A stretch of DNA of 61,390 nt from NCBI GenBank assembly GCA_964582375.1, contig CAZORL010000008.1:1-61390 (forward strand), written 5' to 3'. Source of the stretch: CAKSQF01 sp964582375. Its GTDB lineage: Bacteria > Bacillota > Clostridia > Oscillospirales > CAG-272. The notes below the pieces were generated by a model. The model did no database searches and was not told the DNA's origin. It saw only the letters and a list, made by a program, of their open reading frames with translations. The position numbers were made by a program, and so were the translations under genes. Below, one piece after another: positions 27,256 through 35,846 of the stretch. Position 1 is the stretch's first letter, and each line of letters begins with the position of its first letter.

Positions 27256-28482
27256 ATGAATTACAACGAAACACTTGAAATGCTCAAAAAACACGGTCAG
27301 GAGCAACTCCTTCGCTACTACGACGAGCTCTCCGACGAGTCAAAGGCGTCTCTGCTCGCACAGATCGGACAGATCGACTGGTCACTGCTTTCCCTGCTCG
27401 ACCGCAAAGAGATGACGGTTGACAAGGGCGAGCTTTCCCCTCTCGGTGCGCTCGAGATTGACGAGATCAATGCTCGCCGCGACGAATTTGAAAAAATCGG
27501 CATCGAGGCACTCAAGGCCGAAAAGGTCGGCGCGGTACTGCTTGCAGGCGGTCAGGGCACACGTCTTGGCTTCGACGGTCCGAAAGGCACGTTCCCGATC
27601 GGCGTGACTCGTGAGCTCTACATATTCGAATGCCTGATCAACAACCTCATGGATGTTGTAAAGCGTGTCGGCGCATGGGTACCGCTCTACATCATGACCA
27701 GCGAGAAGAACAATGAGGCTACCGTTAAATTCTTTAACGAACACAACTTTTTCGGCTACGACAAGGATCACGTCAGATTCTTCATCCAGGAGATGGCACC
27801 CTCTGTCGGCTACGACGGCAAGATCCTGCTTGAGGGTAAGGATCGCATCTCGCTCTCGCCCAACGGCAACGGCGGATGGTTCAAGTCGCTCGTCAACGCA
27901 GGCTGTCTCGATCACATGAAGAAGATCGGCGTTGAATGGCTGACCGTATTCGCAGTTGATAACGTTTGCCAGCGCATCAACGACCCCTCATTTGTCGGCG
28001 CAACCATCGAATCGGGCAGAGATTGCGGCGCAAAGGTCATCGCAAAGGCAAATCCCACCGAAAAGGTCGGCGTGCTCTGCCTGGAGGACGGCAAGCCCTC
28101 GATCGTCGAGTACTACGAAATCACCGAAGACATGAAAAACCTTCGTGACGAGCGCGGCGAGCTTCTTTACAAGTTCGGCGTTATCCTGAACTACATGTTC
28201 AAGCTTTCAAAGCTCGAAGACATTCTGCGCGACACCATGCCCGTGCATGTTGTTGAGAAGAAGATCCCGTTCATCAATGAGCAGGGCGAACTTGTAAAGC
28301 CCACCGAGCCGAACGGATACAAATTTGAGACGCTCGTTCTCGACATGATCCACCTGATGGACTCTTGCCTGAGCTACGAGGTCGTCCGCGAAAAAGAATT
28401 TGCCCCCATCAAGAACCCCACGGGCGTCGATTCTGTCGAAAGTGCACGCGAACTGCTTAAGAAAAACGGCGTTGAGCTTTAA
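27256..28482 (+). CDS. UDPGP-type uridylyltransferase (UDP-sugar/UDP-HexNAc pyrophosphorylase)
   Basis: A 408-residue nucleotidyltransferase making a UDP-sugar from UTP and a sugar 1-phosphate. The UDPGP/UAP1 signature VLLAGGQGTRLGFDGPKG (about 96-113) holds the nucleotide-binding loop. NGNGGWFKSL and the VDNVCQRINDP metal/sugar-binding stretch follow. It is the eukaryotic-like UAP1/UGP family rather than GalU or GlmU. Glucose 1-phosphate or N-acetylhexosamine 1-phosphate are both possible substrates. The ATG at 27256 has AAGGAGG. Monocistronic, ending in a clear terminator. Confidence 0.9.
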   Translation: MNYNETLEMLKKHGQEQLLRYYDELSDESKASLLAQIGQIDWSLLSLLDRKEMTVDKGELSPLGALEIDEINARRDEFEKIGIEALKAEKVGAVLLAGGQGTRLGFDGPKGTFPIGVTRELYIFECLINNLMDVVKRVGAWVPLYIMTSEKNNEATVKFFNEHNFFGYDKDHVRFFIQEMAPSVGYDGKILLEGKDRISLSPNGNGGWFKSLVNAGCLDHMKKIGVEWLTVFAVDNVCQRINDPSFVGATIESGRDCGAKVIAKANPTEKVGVLCLEDGKPSIVEYYEITEDMKNLRDERGELLYKFGVILNYMFKLSKLEDILRDTMPVHVVEKKIPFINEQGELVKPTEPNGYKFETLVLDMIHLMDSCLSYEVVREKEFAPIKNPTGVDSVESARELLKKNGVEL

Positions 28483-28501
28483 CAGCTGAAAAGCTTTACC
28501 A

Positions 28502-28538
28502 AAAAATGCGGCTCTGCCATTGGCAAAGCCGCATTTTT
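28502..28538. terminator. Terminator between the pyrophosphorylase and glycosylase genes
   Basis: AAAAATGCGGCT pairs with AGCCGCATTTTT, topped by TGCC-ATT-GGCA. A-rich and T-rich flanks make it usable from both convergent genes. Confidence 0.9.
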
Positions 28539-28558
28539 GAAAAATAGAGAGGAATTTT

Positions 28559-29416
28559 TCATTTATTCTCTATGTATCGCTCATAATAGAAAAGATACTG
28601 CTGTGCAATCCCGGCGTAAGGTCCGAAATCGTTGTCTGCTCGATCCGGGTAATGTTTTGCAAGTATTCGCTTGACCCAGACGTCGATCGGGAAGGCATCG
28701 TACTTGCCAAATCCAAACAGTGCGACGCAGGACGCCACCTTTGTGCCGACTCCTTTTACGCATTTGAGTCTGTCGATCACCCGATCGGTCGACATGTCGC
28801 AAAGCTCGTCAAGCCGCAATCTGCCGTCTTGCACCGCTCTTGTCGCATCGACCAGGTAGGCGGCGCGATAGCCCATACCCATTTCGACAAAATCGACTTC
28901 ATCAAGGGTTGCCATTTCGTCGGGTGTCGGAAAAGCAAATAATTCTTCCCCATTTGCGGAGAATTTTCTGCCGCAACGCACGCAAAGACGCTCTACAAGG
29001 CTGCGTATTCGCGGAATATTATTGTTTTGGCTGATGATAAACGAGATCAGTGTCTCCCACGGCTCTTGTCCGAGAATGCGGATCCCCTGCCCCACATCGG
29101 CGGCATCCGATAGATGTCTGTCGTCAGCGTCAAAGCTTCCGCGAACTGCATCGTAATCAAGCGTCAGCCCGAGATATTCAAGCCAAACCGACTCAAACTC
29201 GGCAATACCCATGTCGAATATTCGGAGATCATCGCCCTCTCGCACGAGCCTGAGCAATCTGCCGCGGGCAATCCCCTGCCACACCCCATCTCTTTTGGCA
29301 AAGCGGAAGCACTGTCCGCAGTCAAAAACAAGGTCGGGATCAAAATGGTCAAGCGATCTTACGACAACATCGCCGCCATCGCTCAGTACCTCGTATTTTT
29401 TCAAAATATCATTCAT
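28559..29416 (-). CDS. 8-oxoguanine DNA glycosylase (OGG1 type)
   Basis: A 285-residue bifunctional glycosylase/AP-lyase excising 8-oxoguanine. The N-terminal TBP-like half contains DCGQCFRF. The helix-hairpin-helix reads VKGVGTKVASC with catalytic Lys 226, followed by YDAFPIDVWVKRIL with the conserved Asp near 245. These match the Lys249/Asp268 pair of human OGG1. A weak GGAAAG lies before the ATG at 29416. It is divergent from the DUF6062 gene, 44 bases away. Confidence 0.92.
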   Translation of the reverse strand: MNDILKKYEVLSDGGDVVVRSLDHFDPDLVFDCGQCFRFAKRDGVWQGIARGRLLRLVREGDDLRIFDMGIAEFESVWLEYLGLTLDYDAVRGSFDADDRHLSDAADVGQGIRILGQEPWETLISFIISQNNNIPRIRSLVERLCVRCGRKFSANGEELFAFPTPDEMATLDEVDFVEMGMGYRAAYLVDATRAVQDGRLRLDELCDMSTDRVIDRLKCVKGVGTKVASCVALFGFGKYDAFPIDVWVKRILAKHYPDRADNDFGPYAGIAQQYLFYYERYIENK

Positions 29417-29460
29417 TTTCTTTAACTTTCCCCATTTTTCTAAGTAAAAAGGAGCTAACA

Positions 29461-30180
29461 ATGGCAGAAACGATTTACACGATACCGATCAACGAAGTCT
29501 TTGAGGAAAACATGGCTGACGGCTCGGACAGCTGTCCGTTCTGCACGCTTGCCGCAAAACTCGAGACAGACGAGCTGGAGCTTATCCTTGGTGCGTCAAT
29601 GATGGAGCCCGACATACGGATAAAGACCAACAAACAGGGCTTTTGCTCGGCACATTTTACCAAAATGCTCCGAATATCAAAGCGACTGCCGCTCGCACTC
29701 ATGCTCGAAAGCCATCTCGGCGAGCTGTCAGGTGCAGTCAACAAAAAGGGGCTGATGAAACCCTCGCCCGACAAGATCGCAAAAATTCTCGGCGAGCTGT
29801 CGGATGACTGCTATGTCTGCTCACGCATTGAATACAACATGAAGCGGCTGATCTCCAACGCCGTTTACATGTGGCAGACCGATGACGAATTCAGAAAAAA
29901 ACTGTCGTCACAGCCGTATATCTGCATCGGGCACGCCGCCGCAATGCTCAGAACAGCGTCATCCGAGATGAAAAAGCGAGATTACTCGGATTTTTCGGAT
30001 GCAATGACCACACTCGTCGGCGATTACCTGCTCTCACTCTGCGATGATGTCTCGACGTTTGCCAGGTCGTTCGACTACCGATATGCGGGCGAAAAGCTCG
30101 ACGCAAAAACAAAGATCAGTGTCGAACGCTCGGTTCGCTTCCTTGCCGGCGACAAAACGGTCGATATATCGAAAATATAG
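29461..30180 (+). CDS. DUF6062-like cysteine-containing protein
   Basis: A 239-residue cytoplasmic protein with CPFC (25-28), GFCSAHF near 60-65, CYVC near 117-120 and a late CIGHAA motif. The paired Cys and His suggest metal binding or a redox role. I recognise this pattern as DUF6062, a family found in Clostridia with no known function. GGAGC is at proper distance from the ATG. The gene ends one base from the convergent hypothetical gene. Confidence 0.8.
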   Translation: MAETIYTIPINEVFEENMADGSDSCPFCTLAAKLETDELELILGASMMEPDIRIKTNKQGFCSAHFTKMLRISKRLPLALMLESHLGELSGAVNKKGLMKPSPDKIAKILGELSDDCYVCSRIEYNMKRLISNAVYMWQTDDEFRKKLSSQPYICIGHAAAMLRTASSEMKKRDYSDFSDAMTTLVGDYLLSLCDDVSTFARSFDYRYAGEKLDAKTKISVERSVRFLAGDKTVDISKI

Positions 30181-30181
30181 G

Positions 30182-30475
30182 TCAGTCTACCGAAACATTC
30201 GATATTCTGACACGCACACCCTGCCGCATTGCCTCGTCTTCGAGCAGTGCGGCAAGTTTTTTGCTGTTCTGCGAAAGGAGCGATCTGCAAAGTGCCTCTT
30301 TTTTCTCCTCGGACAGAGCCTTCAGCATCGCACTCACCGGTGATGTCGGCATCGACGCCATCATTTTCACCTTGGGATCGGACGACGATGACACAAACTC
30401 GGAGAGTTTTGGGAGCAGGATGTCGATAAGGCTGTCATAATCGACCGAATCGACCGAAAAAGAGATGTTTATCAC
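30182..30475 (-). CDS. Hypothetical 97-residue protein
   Basis: Not recognised. It is mostly helical by appearance (a SDPKVKMMASMPTSPVSAMLKALSEEKKEALCRSLLSQ stretch rich in Lys/Glu/Leu), with no signal peptide. Its start overlaps the stop of the PHP phosphatase gene (ATGA), which argues that it is really translated and functionally linked to that gene. Confidence 0.65.
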   Translation of the reverse strand: MINISFSVDSVDYDSLIDILLPKLSEFVSSSSDPKVKMMASMPTSPVSAMLKALSEEKKEALCRSLLSQNSKKLAALLEDEAMRQGVRVRISNVSVD

Positions 30476-31323
30476 TCGTGGTCACCGCCTTTTTTAGTAT
30501 CAAACCGATCAAACATCGGCACTCTGTTTTCGTAATGGTATATGCCCTCGAACCCGATCTCTGCGAGCATCTCTGCCGCCGCGTCAAGTCCGTGACCGAC
30601 GCGCTCGGAGTTGTGTGCATCCGACCCAAGGGTCACCATGCGTCCGCCGAGCGCATAATATCGCTCGACGATCGAGCGCATCGGCATAAAATCACCGTAA
30701 GCGGCATCGATGCCCGATGTGTTCACTTCAAGCGAGATCGATCGTCCGATTATTACCTCGAGTATTCGGTCAATGACATCAGAGTGGCGATCGAGCGTTA
30801 CGCCGCGACCGTATTTGCCGTTCAGATAGCGAAGCGGACAAGTGAGGTGGGTGAGTATGTCAAAATCGCCCCACTCTGCCATATCAAGCATCTGCAAAAA
30901 ATATTTGTCAAGGAAGCGGTGTATCTTGCCCTCATCCGCATGATCGGCATCGAAATTGATGCGCGAATATGAGTCGTCTATGTCCTCAAGATAGACGGTG
31001 TGAACCGAGCCGAGGACAACATCATAATCGGACAGCGAGAAGAGCATATCGGTCTTTTCGGGACAGATAAGCGGCTCGCCCATCTCGATCCCGTGAAAAA
31101 CTCGCAGTTTTCCGCCATATTTTTCGTCTGCCTCCCGCGCCCATCTGACAGAGCGTTTGATGTTTTCGAGCGTCCTTTCACGATCGAAAAAGAAGGGATC
31201 GGCATGGTCGGTAAAGGCGATCCCACAAAGCCCCGCACCGATCGCCGCCTCGCAAGCCCCCTCGGGCGTCTGCTTTGAATCGTGTGATGCCATGGTGTGA
31301 ACATGGCAATCGTAAAATTTCAT
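30472..31323 (-). CDS. PHP-domain phosphatase (histidinol-phosphatase-like)
   Basis: A 283-residue metal-dependent phosphoesterase. The four PHP motifs are present: DCHVHTMASHD at the start, FTDHAD near 40, GIEMGE near 80, LGSVHTV near 110, then LTHLTCP and a final TLGSDAHNSERVG. It resembles HisK-type histidinol-phosphatases, but no other his gene lies nearby, so the substrate is open. ATG 31323 has GGAGAAA before it; a TTG four codons upstream is the only alternative. It forms an operon with the 97-residue gene. Confidence 0.87.
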   Translation of the reverse strand: MKFYDCHVHTMASHDSKQTPEGACEAAIGAGLCGIAFTDHADPFFFDRERTLENIKRSVRWAREADEKYGGKLRVFHGIEMGEPLICPEKTDMLFSLSDYDVVLGSVHTVYLEDIDDSYSRINFDADHADEGKIHRFLDKYFLQMLDMAEWGDFDILTHLTCPLRYLNGKYGRGVTLDRHSDVIDRILEVIIGRSISLEVNTSGIDAAYGDFMPMRSIVERYYALGGRMVTLGSDAHNSERVGHGLDAAAEMLAEIGFEGIYHYENRVPMFDRFDTKKGGDHE

Positions 31324-31429
31324 ATTTTTCTCCAAATAAAATCAGTTTGGTGTTATCGGCAAGATAATGGATAAGCGTGATAAACAACAATCCCATGGTA
31401 GAGTCCCCACGGATGTGCCAAACGCAAAA

Positions 31430-31456
31430 TCAGCAGAAGGGATGTCCTTCTGCTGA
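31430..31456 (-). terminator. Terminator of pckG
   Basis: TCAGCAGAAGG pairs with CCTTCTGCTGA around a 5-base loop, about 45 bases after the pckG stop on the minus strand, followed by a T-rich stretch. Confidence 0.75.
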
Positions 31457-31501
31457 AATTTGCAAAGTTCTTTCTGAGAACTTATTGGCTGTTTATCAAG
31501 A

Positions 31502-33289
31502 TCAACCGAGTCTCTTTTCGAGAGCGGCAAGCTCCTCATACAGCTCAGTGGGAACGTGATCGCCGATCTGAGCGTAGAATTCCTTGATGTTCTCGATATC
31601 AGCCTTCCAGCTGTCGTGATCGACAGAAAGGAGATCGCGGAGAGTTTCTTCCGAAATATCAAGTCCTTCAACATTGATATCCTCAGGCTTCGGCAGGTAT
31701 CCGATCGCCGACTCTACAGCGTCAACCTTGTCCTCGCAGCGAGCAAGGATCCAAAGAAGAACACGCATGTTGTCGCCGAATCCGGGCCAAATGAAGTGTC
31801 CCTCGTCATCGGTTCTGAACCAGTTGACGTGGAAGATCTTCGGAGCGTGGGGAATCTTTTTGCCCATTTCAAGCCAATGTGCGAAGTAATCGCCCATATT
31901 GTAGCCAACGAAGGGGCGCATAGCCATAGGATCGCGACGAACTACGCCGACAGCACCCGATGCTGCTGCGGTCGTCTCGGATGCCATGATCGAACCAACG
32001 AATGTTCCGTGCTGCCAGCCGAATGACTGATATACCAGCGGAGCGGTCTTTGCGCGGCGTCCGCCGAAGATGATAGCCGATACCGGTACACCGATCTTCG
32101 AGTTGAACTCGGAAGAGATGCAGGGGCAGTTCTCAGCTTTCGCGGTGAAACGCGAGTTGGGATGTGCACCCGAGGTGTTGACCTTGTCAGCCTTGTTGTA
32201 TGTGCGGTAGTCCCAAGGCTCGCCCTTCCAGTTGATCGCATACTCGGGAGCAGGTGCGGGATCGTCGTGACCTTCCCACCAAACGGTCATGTCCTTGGTG
32301 TTCAGGCAGACATTGGTGAAGATGGTGTCGCGCATGGTGGTTGCAAGCGCGTTCGGATTGGAGTGCGAGTTTGTGCCGGGAGCAACACCGAAGAAGCCGT
32401 TCTCGGGGTTGATGGCGTAGAGTTTGCCGTCCTCGGGATTAACGCGAAGCCATGCGATATCATCGCCGACGCACCAAACCTTGTAGCCCTTGTTTCTGTA
32501 AATTTCGGGCGGAATGAGCATTGCGAGATTGGTCTTGCCGCATGCGGACGGGAATGCCGCGGTGATGTACTTGATAGTTCCGTCGGGATATTCAAGTCCG
32601 AGGATGAGCATGTGCTCAGCCATCCAACCCTCTTTGCGTCCGAGATAGGATGCAATGCGGAGAGCGAAGCACTTTTTGCCGAGGAGAACATTTCCGCCGT
32701 ATGCCGAGTTGACCGACATGATGGTGTTGTCCTGCGGGAAGTGGGTGATGTATCTGTTGTTTTCGTCGCAGTCAGCGGTTGCGTGAAGACCCTTGACATA
32801 GTCGGGGCTGTCGCCGAGCGCATCGATAACACTCTTGCCGACGCGAGTCATGATGAGCATGTTAAGCACGACATAGATAGAGTCGGTAAGCTCGATACCG
32901 ATCTTTGCGAAATCCGAGCCGACAACTGCCATCGAATAGGGGATGACATACATTGTTCTGCCCTTCATCGAGCCTGTGTAAAGCTTTTTCAGCTTTGCGT
33001 ACATTTCAGAGGGTTCTACCCAGTTGTTGATGTTGCCTGCCTCTTCCTTTGTGGGGGTGCAGATGAAGGTTCTTCCTTCAACACGTGCAACGTCGTTTAC
33101 CGCAGTGCGGTGCAGATAGCAGTTCGGGAGCTTTTCCTCATTGAGCTTTACAAGCTCGCCGCTTGCGCATGCCTCTTTGCGGAGTGCGTCTGCCTGCTCC
33201 TCGCTGCCGTCGATCCAGACGATGCGATCGGGCTGTGTCATGTCAGCCATTTCCTTGATCCAATCAAGAACATACTTGTTGTTGGTCAT
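31502..33289 (-). CDS. pckG: Phosphoenolpyruvate carboxykinase (GTP)
   Basis: Interconverts oxaloacetate + GTP and PEP + CO2 + GDP; in fermentative anaerobes it often runs toward CO2 fixation and succinate. It has 595 residues, the GTP-family size. The kinase-1a loop FPSACGKTNLAML lies near 245-257, with the active-site cysteine. GDDIAWLRV, FFGVAPGTN and NSRFTA match the GTP-specific family, not the ATP form. AAGGAGAGG precedes the ATG. Monocistronic. Confidence 0.97.
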   Translation of the reverse strand: MTNNKYVLDWIKEMADMTQPDRIVWIDGSEEQADALRKEACASGELVKLNEEKLPNCYLHRTAVNDVARVEGRTFICTPTKEEAGNINNWVEPSEMYAKLKKLYTGSMKGRTMYVIPYSMAVVGSDFAKIGIELTDSIYVVLNMLIMTRVGKSVIDALGDSPDYVKGLHATADCDENNRYITHFPQDNTIMSVNSAYGGNVLLGKKCFALRIASYLGRKEGWMAEHMLILGLEYPDGTIKYITAAFPSACGKTNLAMLIPPEIYRNKGYKVWCVGDDIAWLRVNPEDGKLYAINPENGFFGVAPGTNSHSNPNALATTMRDTIFTNVCLNTKDMTVWWEGHDDPAPAPEYAINWKGEPWDYRTYNKADKVNTSGAHPNSRFTAKAENCPCISSEFNSKIGVPVSAIIFGGRRAKTAPLVYQSFGWQHGTFVGSIMASETTAAASGAVGVVRRDPMAMRPFVGYNMGDYFAHWLEMGKKIPHAPKIFHVNWFRTDDEGHFIWPGFGDNMRVLLWILARCEDKVDAVESAIGYLPKPEDINVEGLDISEETLRDLLSVDHDSWKADIENIKEFYAQIGDHVPTELYEELAALEKRLG

Positions 33290-33368
33290 ATTTTTCCTCT
33301 CCTTTTATAAAGATATAGTTAACATCGCTTGCGGCGGATGATCGTTTATCCCTTGTCCGCCAGAATAC

Positions 33369-33397
33369 ATTATACAATAATTTTATTAAAAAATCAA
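33369..33397 (-). promoter_or_regulatory. Promoter of pckG
   Basis: Minus strand TTGATT (33392-33397), 17 bp, TATAAT (33369-33374). The leader has a GGCGGA/TCCGCC stem at its start. Confidence 0.8.
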
Positions 33398-33538
33398 GTG
33401 ACTTCACGGGATTTTACAATTATTTCACAATATCGTCAATTCGACCTTTTTTGTGGCAGAATTGACCGTTTTCACGAAGAAAACAGCTATAACAGATATG
33501 ATGTGTCGATATGACGATTTTGCATGACCGCACGACTA

Positions 33539-33567
33539 TTGACTTTTGCGAGCAAATGTGGTATAAT
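33539..33567 (+). promoter_or_regulatory. Promoter of the Dabb gene
   Basis: TTGACT (33539-33544), 17 bp, TATAAT (33562-33567) with TGTGG before the -10 box. Confidence 0.85.
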
Positions 33568-33597
33568 AGTCCCAAAATAACAGACTCGGAGGAAAAT

Positions 33598-33903
33598 ATG
33601 GTAAAGCACATCATTTTGTGGAAACTGAGAGACGAATACACATCCGATCAAAAGCGAATGATCAAGAAGAATATTAAGGCAAATCTCGAGTCGCTTGCAG
33701 GGCAGATCCCGGGACTTCTCGACATTCGCGTATACACAGTTCCCCTTCCCTCGTCAAACGCCGATCTGATGCTCGACTCAACATTCAGGGATGCCGATGC
33801 CCTTGCTGCATATTCGACCCACCCGGCACATGTGGCAGTCGCCGACACTTATGTTCGCCCGTATACGGCAGTCCGCAGCTGTTTTGACCTTGATACGGAA
33901 TAA
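33598..33903 (+). CDS. Dabb (stress-responsive alpha/beta-barrel) domain protein
   Basis: A 101-residue single-domain protein of the ferredoxin-like dimeric alpha/beta-barrel family. MVKHIILWKLRD, a central IPGLLDIRVY and the ending Y-x-T-HP-x-H-V-x-V-A are typical. Biochemical roles in this family are diverse and mostly unknown. CGGAGG stands before the ATG at 33598, so the longer frame from 33511 is not used. It is transcribed alone, ahead of the rplJ leader. Confidence 0.9.
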   Translation: MVKHIILWKLRDEYTSDQKRMIKKNIKANLESLAGQIPGLLDIRVYTVPLPSSNADLMLDSTFRDADALAAYSTHPAHVAVADTYVRPYTAVRSCFDLDTE

Positions 33904-33939
33904 TTTTTGCAAAAAATCAAACTTTTTTCCGAAAAGGGC

Positions 33940-33968
33940 TTGACAAAAGGCAAAAAATCTGATATAAT
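33940..33968 (+). promoter_or_regulatory. Promoter of rplJ-rplL
   Basis: TTGACA (33940-33945), 17 bp, TATAAT (33963-33968): full consensus, as expected for ribosomal protein genes. Confidence 0.92.
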
Positions 33969-33977
33969 ACCCAGGTA

Positions 33978-34112
33978 ACCAAAGACAGCAGGTGCGGTCA
34001 AAGTCCGCGTAAGTCCCGCCGAGGTGAAAGCACAAAGAATTAAATATGGCGCGCGGCGTCTCTCTGTCTTTCCTTCGAACCGTCTTCGGTGTCAAAGGAT
34101 TTTTTTATTTTT
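33978..34112 (+). ncRNA. Ribosomal protein L10 leader
   Basis: The transcript starts with the AAAGACAGCAGGTG...GCCGAGGTGAA pattern of the Firmicutes L10 leader. It ends in a stem (TCCTT/AAAGGA, ACCG/CGGT) followed by a T7 tract, the attenuator that L10-L12 binding stabilises. Feedback control of rplJ-rplL is known for this RNA family. Confidence 0.88.
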
Positions 34113-34134
34113 ATTTCAAACAGGAGGTAAAACA

Positions 34135-34671
34135 ATGCCAAGCGCAAGTGTACTTGAAAAGAACAAAGCGATCGTTGCGGAGCTTTCCGAAAAGGTAAAG
34201 AATGCAACCGCAGGCGTTATCGTTTCCTATCAGGGCATCACGGTCGAGGATGACACAGCTCTCCGTGCCGCACTCCGCAAGGCGGGAGTTGAGTACAAGG
34301 TCTACAAAAACACCTTTACCGGTATGGCTCTCGATCAGGCAGGATACGGTGATATCAAGGGCGAGCTTAACGGCATGAACGCGATCGCCACAACCACAGG
34401 CGATGAGGTCGCTCCCGCGAAGATCCTCAAAGAGTATGCCGATAAGATCGAGTCATTCACGATCAAGGCAGGTTTTGTCGACGGCAAAACAATGAACGCC
34501 GATGAGGTCAACGCTCTTGCGGCAGTCCCCGCAAAGCCGATTCTGGTCGGAAAACTGCTCGGCAGCATGAAGAGCCCGGTCAGCAAGCTGGCTATGGTGC
34601 TCCAAGCTATCATCGACAAAGAGCAGGCACCCGCTGCAGAAGAGTCTGCAGAAGCTCCCGCAGCTGAGTAA
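34135..34671 (+). CDS. rplJ: 50S ribosomal protein L10
   Basis: A 178-residue L10 that anchors L7/L12 dimers on the ribosomal stalk. The N-terminal domain (EKNKAIVAELSEKVKNATAGVIVSYQGITV) is typical. The Ala/Glu/Pro-rich C-terminal tail replaces the usual amphipathic helix ending. CAGGAGG precedes the ATG. It is followed by rplL after a 53-base gap. Confidence 0.97.
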   Translation: MPSASVLEKNKAIVAELSEKVKNATAGVIVSYQGITVEDDTALRAALRKAGVEYKVYKNTFTGMALDQAGYGDIKGELNGMNAIATTTGDEVAPAKILKEYADKIESFTIKAGFVDGKTMNADEVNALAAVPAKPILVGKLLGSMKSPVSKLAMVLQAIIDKEQAPAAEESAEAPAAE

Positions 34672-34724
34672 AAACGCTGCAAACACATATTATTATTAAA
34701 ACCAACTAACGGAGGAAATTAAAA

Positions 34725-35108
34725 ATGGCAAACGAGAAAGTAACAGCTCTCTTTGAAGAGATCAAAAATCTTACAATTCTTGACATGAACGACCTCGTAA
34801 AGATGCTCGAGGAAGAGTTCGGCGTATCGGCAACCGCAGTAGCAGTAGCAGGCGGCGCAGCAGCAGGCGGCGCAGCAGCTCCCGCAGCTGAGGAAAAGAC
34901 TGAGTTCGACGTTATCCTTAAGGGATTCGGCGCAAACAAGCTCGCAGTTATCAAGGCAGTCCGTGAGGCTACCGGCCTTGGTCTTAAGGACGCAAAGGAC
35001 CTCGTTGAGGGTGCTCCTAAGGCTGTTAAGGAAGGCATCTCGAAGGATGAGGCTGACAAGCTCGCTGAGGCTCTCAAGGCTTCCGGCGCAGAAGTTGAAG
35101 TTAAATAA
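34725..35108 (+). CDS. rplL: 50S ribosomal protein L7/L12
   Basis: A 127-residue stalk protein. The N-terminal dimerisation domain (about 1-35), an Ala/Gly hinge (AVAGGAAAGGAAAPAA) and the C-terminal factor-binding domain (FDVILKGFGANKLAVIKAVRE, TGLGLKDAKDLVEGAPK) are complete. CGGAGG stands before the ATG. Confidence 0.98.
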   Translation: MANEKVTALFEEIKNLTILDMNDLVKMLEEEFGVSATAVAVAGGAAAGGAAAPAAEEKTEFDVILKGFGANKLAVIKAVREATGLGLKDAKDLVEGAPKAVKEGISKDEADKLAEALKASGAEVEVK

Positions 35109-35121
35109 TTTGAGCTTTGCT

Positions 35122-35162
35122 AAAAAAACATCGCATACCGCCATGGTATGCGATGTTTTTTT
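35122..35162. terminator. Bidirectional terminator between rplL and the M15 peptidase gene
   Basis: A7 then ACATCGCATACC, a short loop, and the complement followed by T7. The symmetry allows use by both convergent transcripts. Confidence 0.93.
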
Positions 35163-35177
35163 GTTATCGTGTTAATA

Positions 35178-35846
35178 TCACATCCCGCAGATTGCCGACC
35201 AGGTCTTTTTGCCGCAGATGCCGTCGGGATCAAGACCTTTTGACTTTTGATATGCGATGATCGCCGACACAGTGTTCTTGCCGCAGATACCGTCAATCGC
35301 ACCCGGGTCAAAGCCCGCTCTTTTCAGCTCTCGTTGGAGAATTGTCGTGCTTTGCGAATGACTGCCCTTTCTTATAGTCGGGAAAAGTGTCGAAACGCTT
35401 TGATAATTGATTGCCGAGCTCGACTTCACTGCACGCCACTTGCCCTCTCTGACATCGACATGAACATAGCCGCCCGTGCTGTACGCGCCACACTCAACAC
35501 CGCCCGATCTGCCAAGTTTTGTCTGAGCAAACGCGGCGATCTTGACAGGCGGGACTGACGAAATATAAATATCGGCAGCCATACCCTTGGTGTGATAGCC
35601 CGAACCCGAGCCACCGACCCTTTTATCGTGTGCGGACGTTCGATAGCCACTGCTTATGATGACGGGTGCGGCGAAATGATCGCGGATTGCTTGAAGCAGT
35701 TCGACAAGTGCATCCGAGATGATAATCAGATCGGTGCCGTCCTTGCAGGCAAATTCTCGAACGCGAAAATTGGCAGAGAGCTTTTTCTCGCCATCACGAG
35801 TACGAGAATACACTTTTACATCATTTTCTATCGCTTTCTTCGCCAT
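35178..35846 (-). CDS. M15-type peptidoglycan peptidase with PG-binding domain (endolysin-like)
   Basis: A 222-residue cell-wall hydrolase. An N-terminal M15_3 peptidase domain carries the zinc set H85, D92 and H129 with D131 (GYHTKGMAADI and YVHVDVR). A C-terminal peptidoglycan-binding-1 domain (about 155-222) contains two GICGK repeats. There is no signal peptide, as in phage endolysins that exit through a holin. Its start overlaps the holin gene by 26 bases, a typical lysis-cassette layout. Confidence 0.9.
   Translation of the reverse strand: MAKKAIENDVKVYSRTRDGEKKLSANFRVREFACKDGTDLIIISDALVELLQAIRDHFAAPVIISSGYRTSAHDKRVGGSGSGYHTKGMAADIYISSVPPVKIAAFAQTKLGRSGGVECGAYSTGGYVHVDVREGKWRAVKSSSAINYQSVSTLFPTIRKGSHSQSTTILQRELKRAGFDPGAIDGICGKNTVSAIIAYQKSKGLDPDGICGKKTWSAICGM

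Noticed and set aside
32162..33310. 382-residue open frame on the plus strand
   Set aside because: Antisense to pckG, a certain gene.
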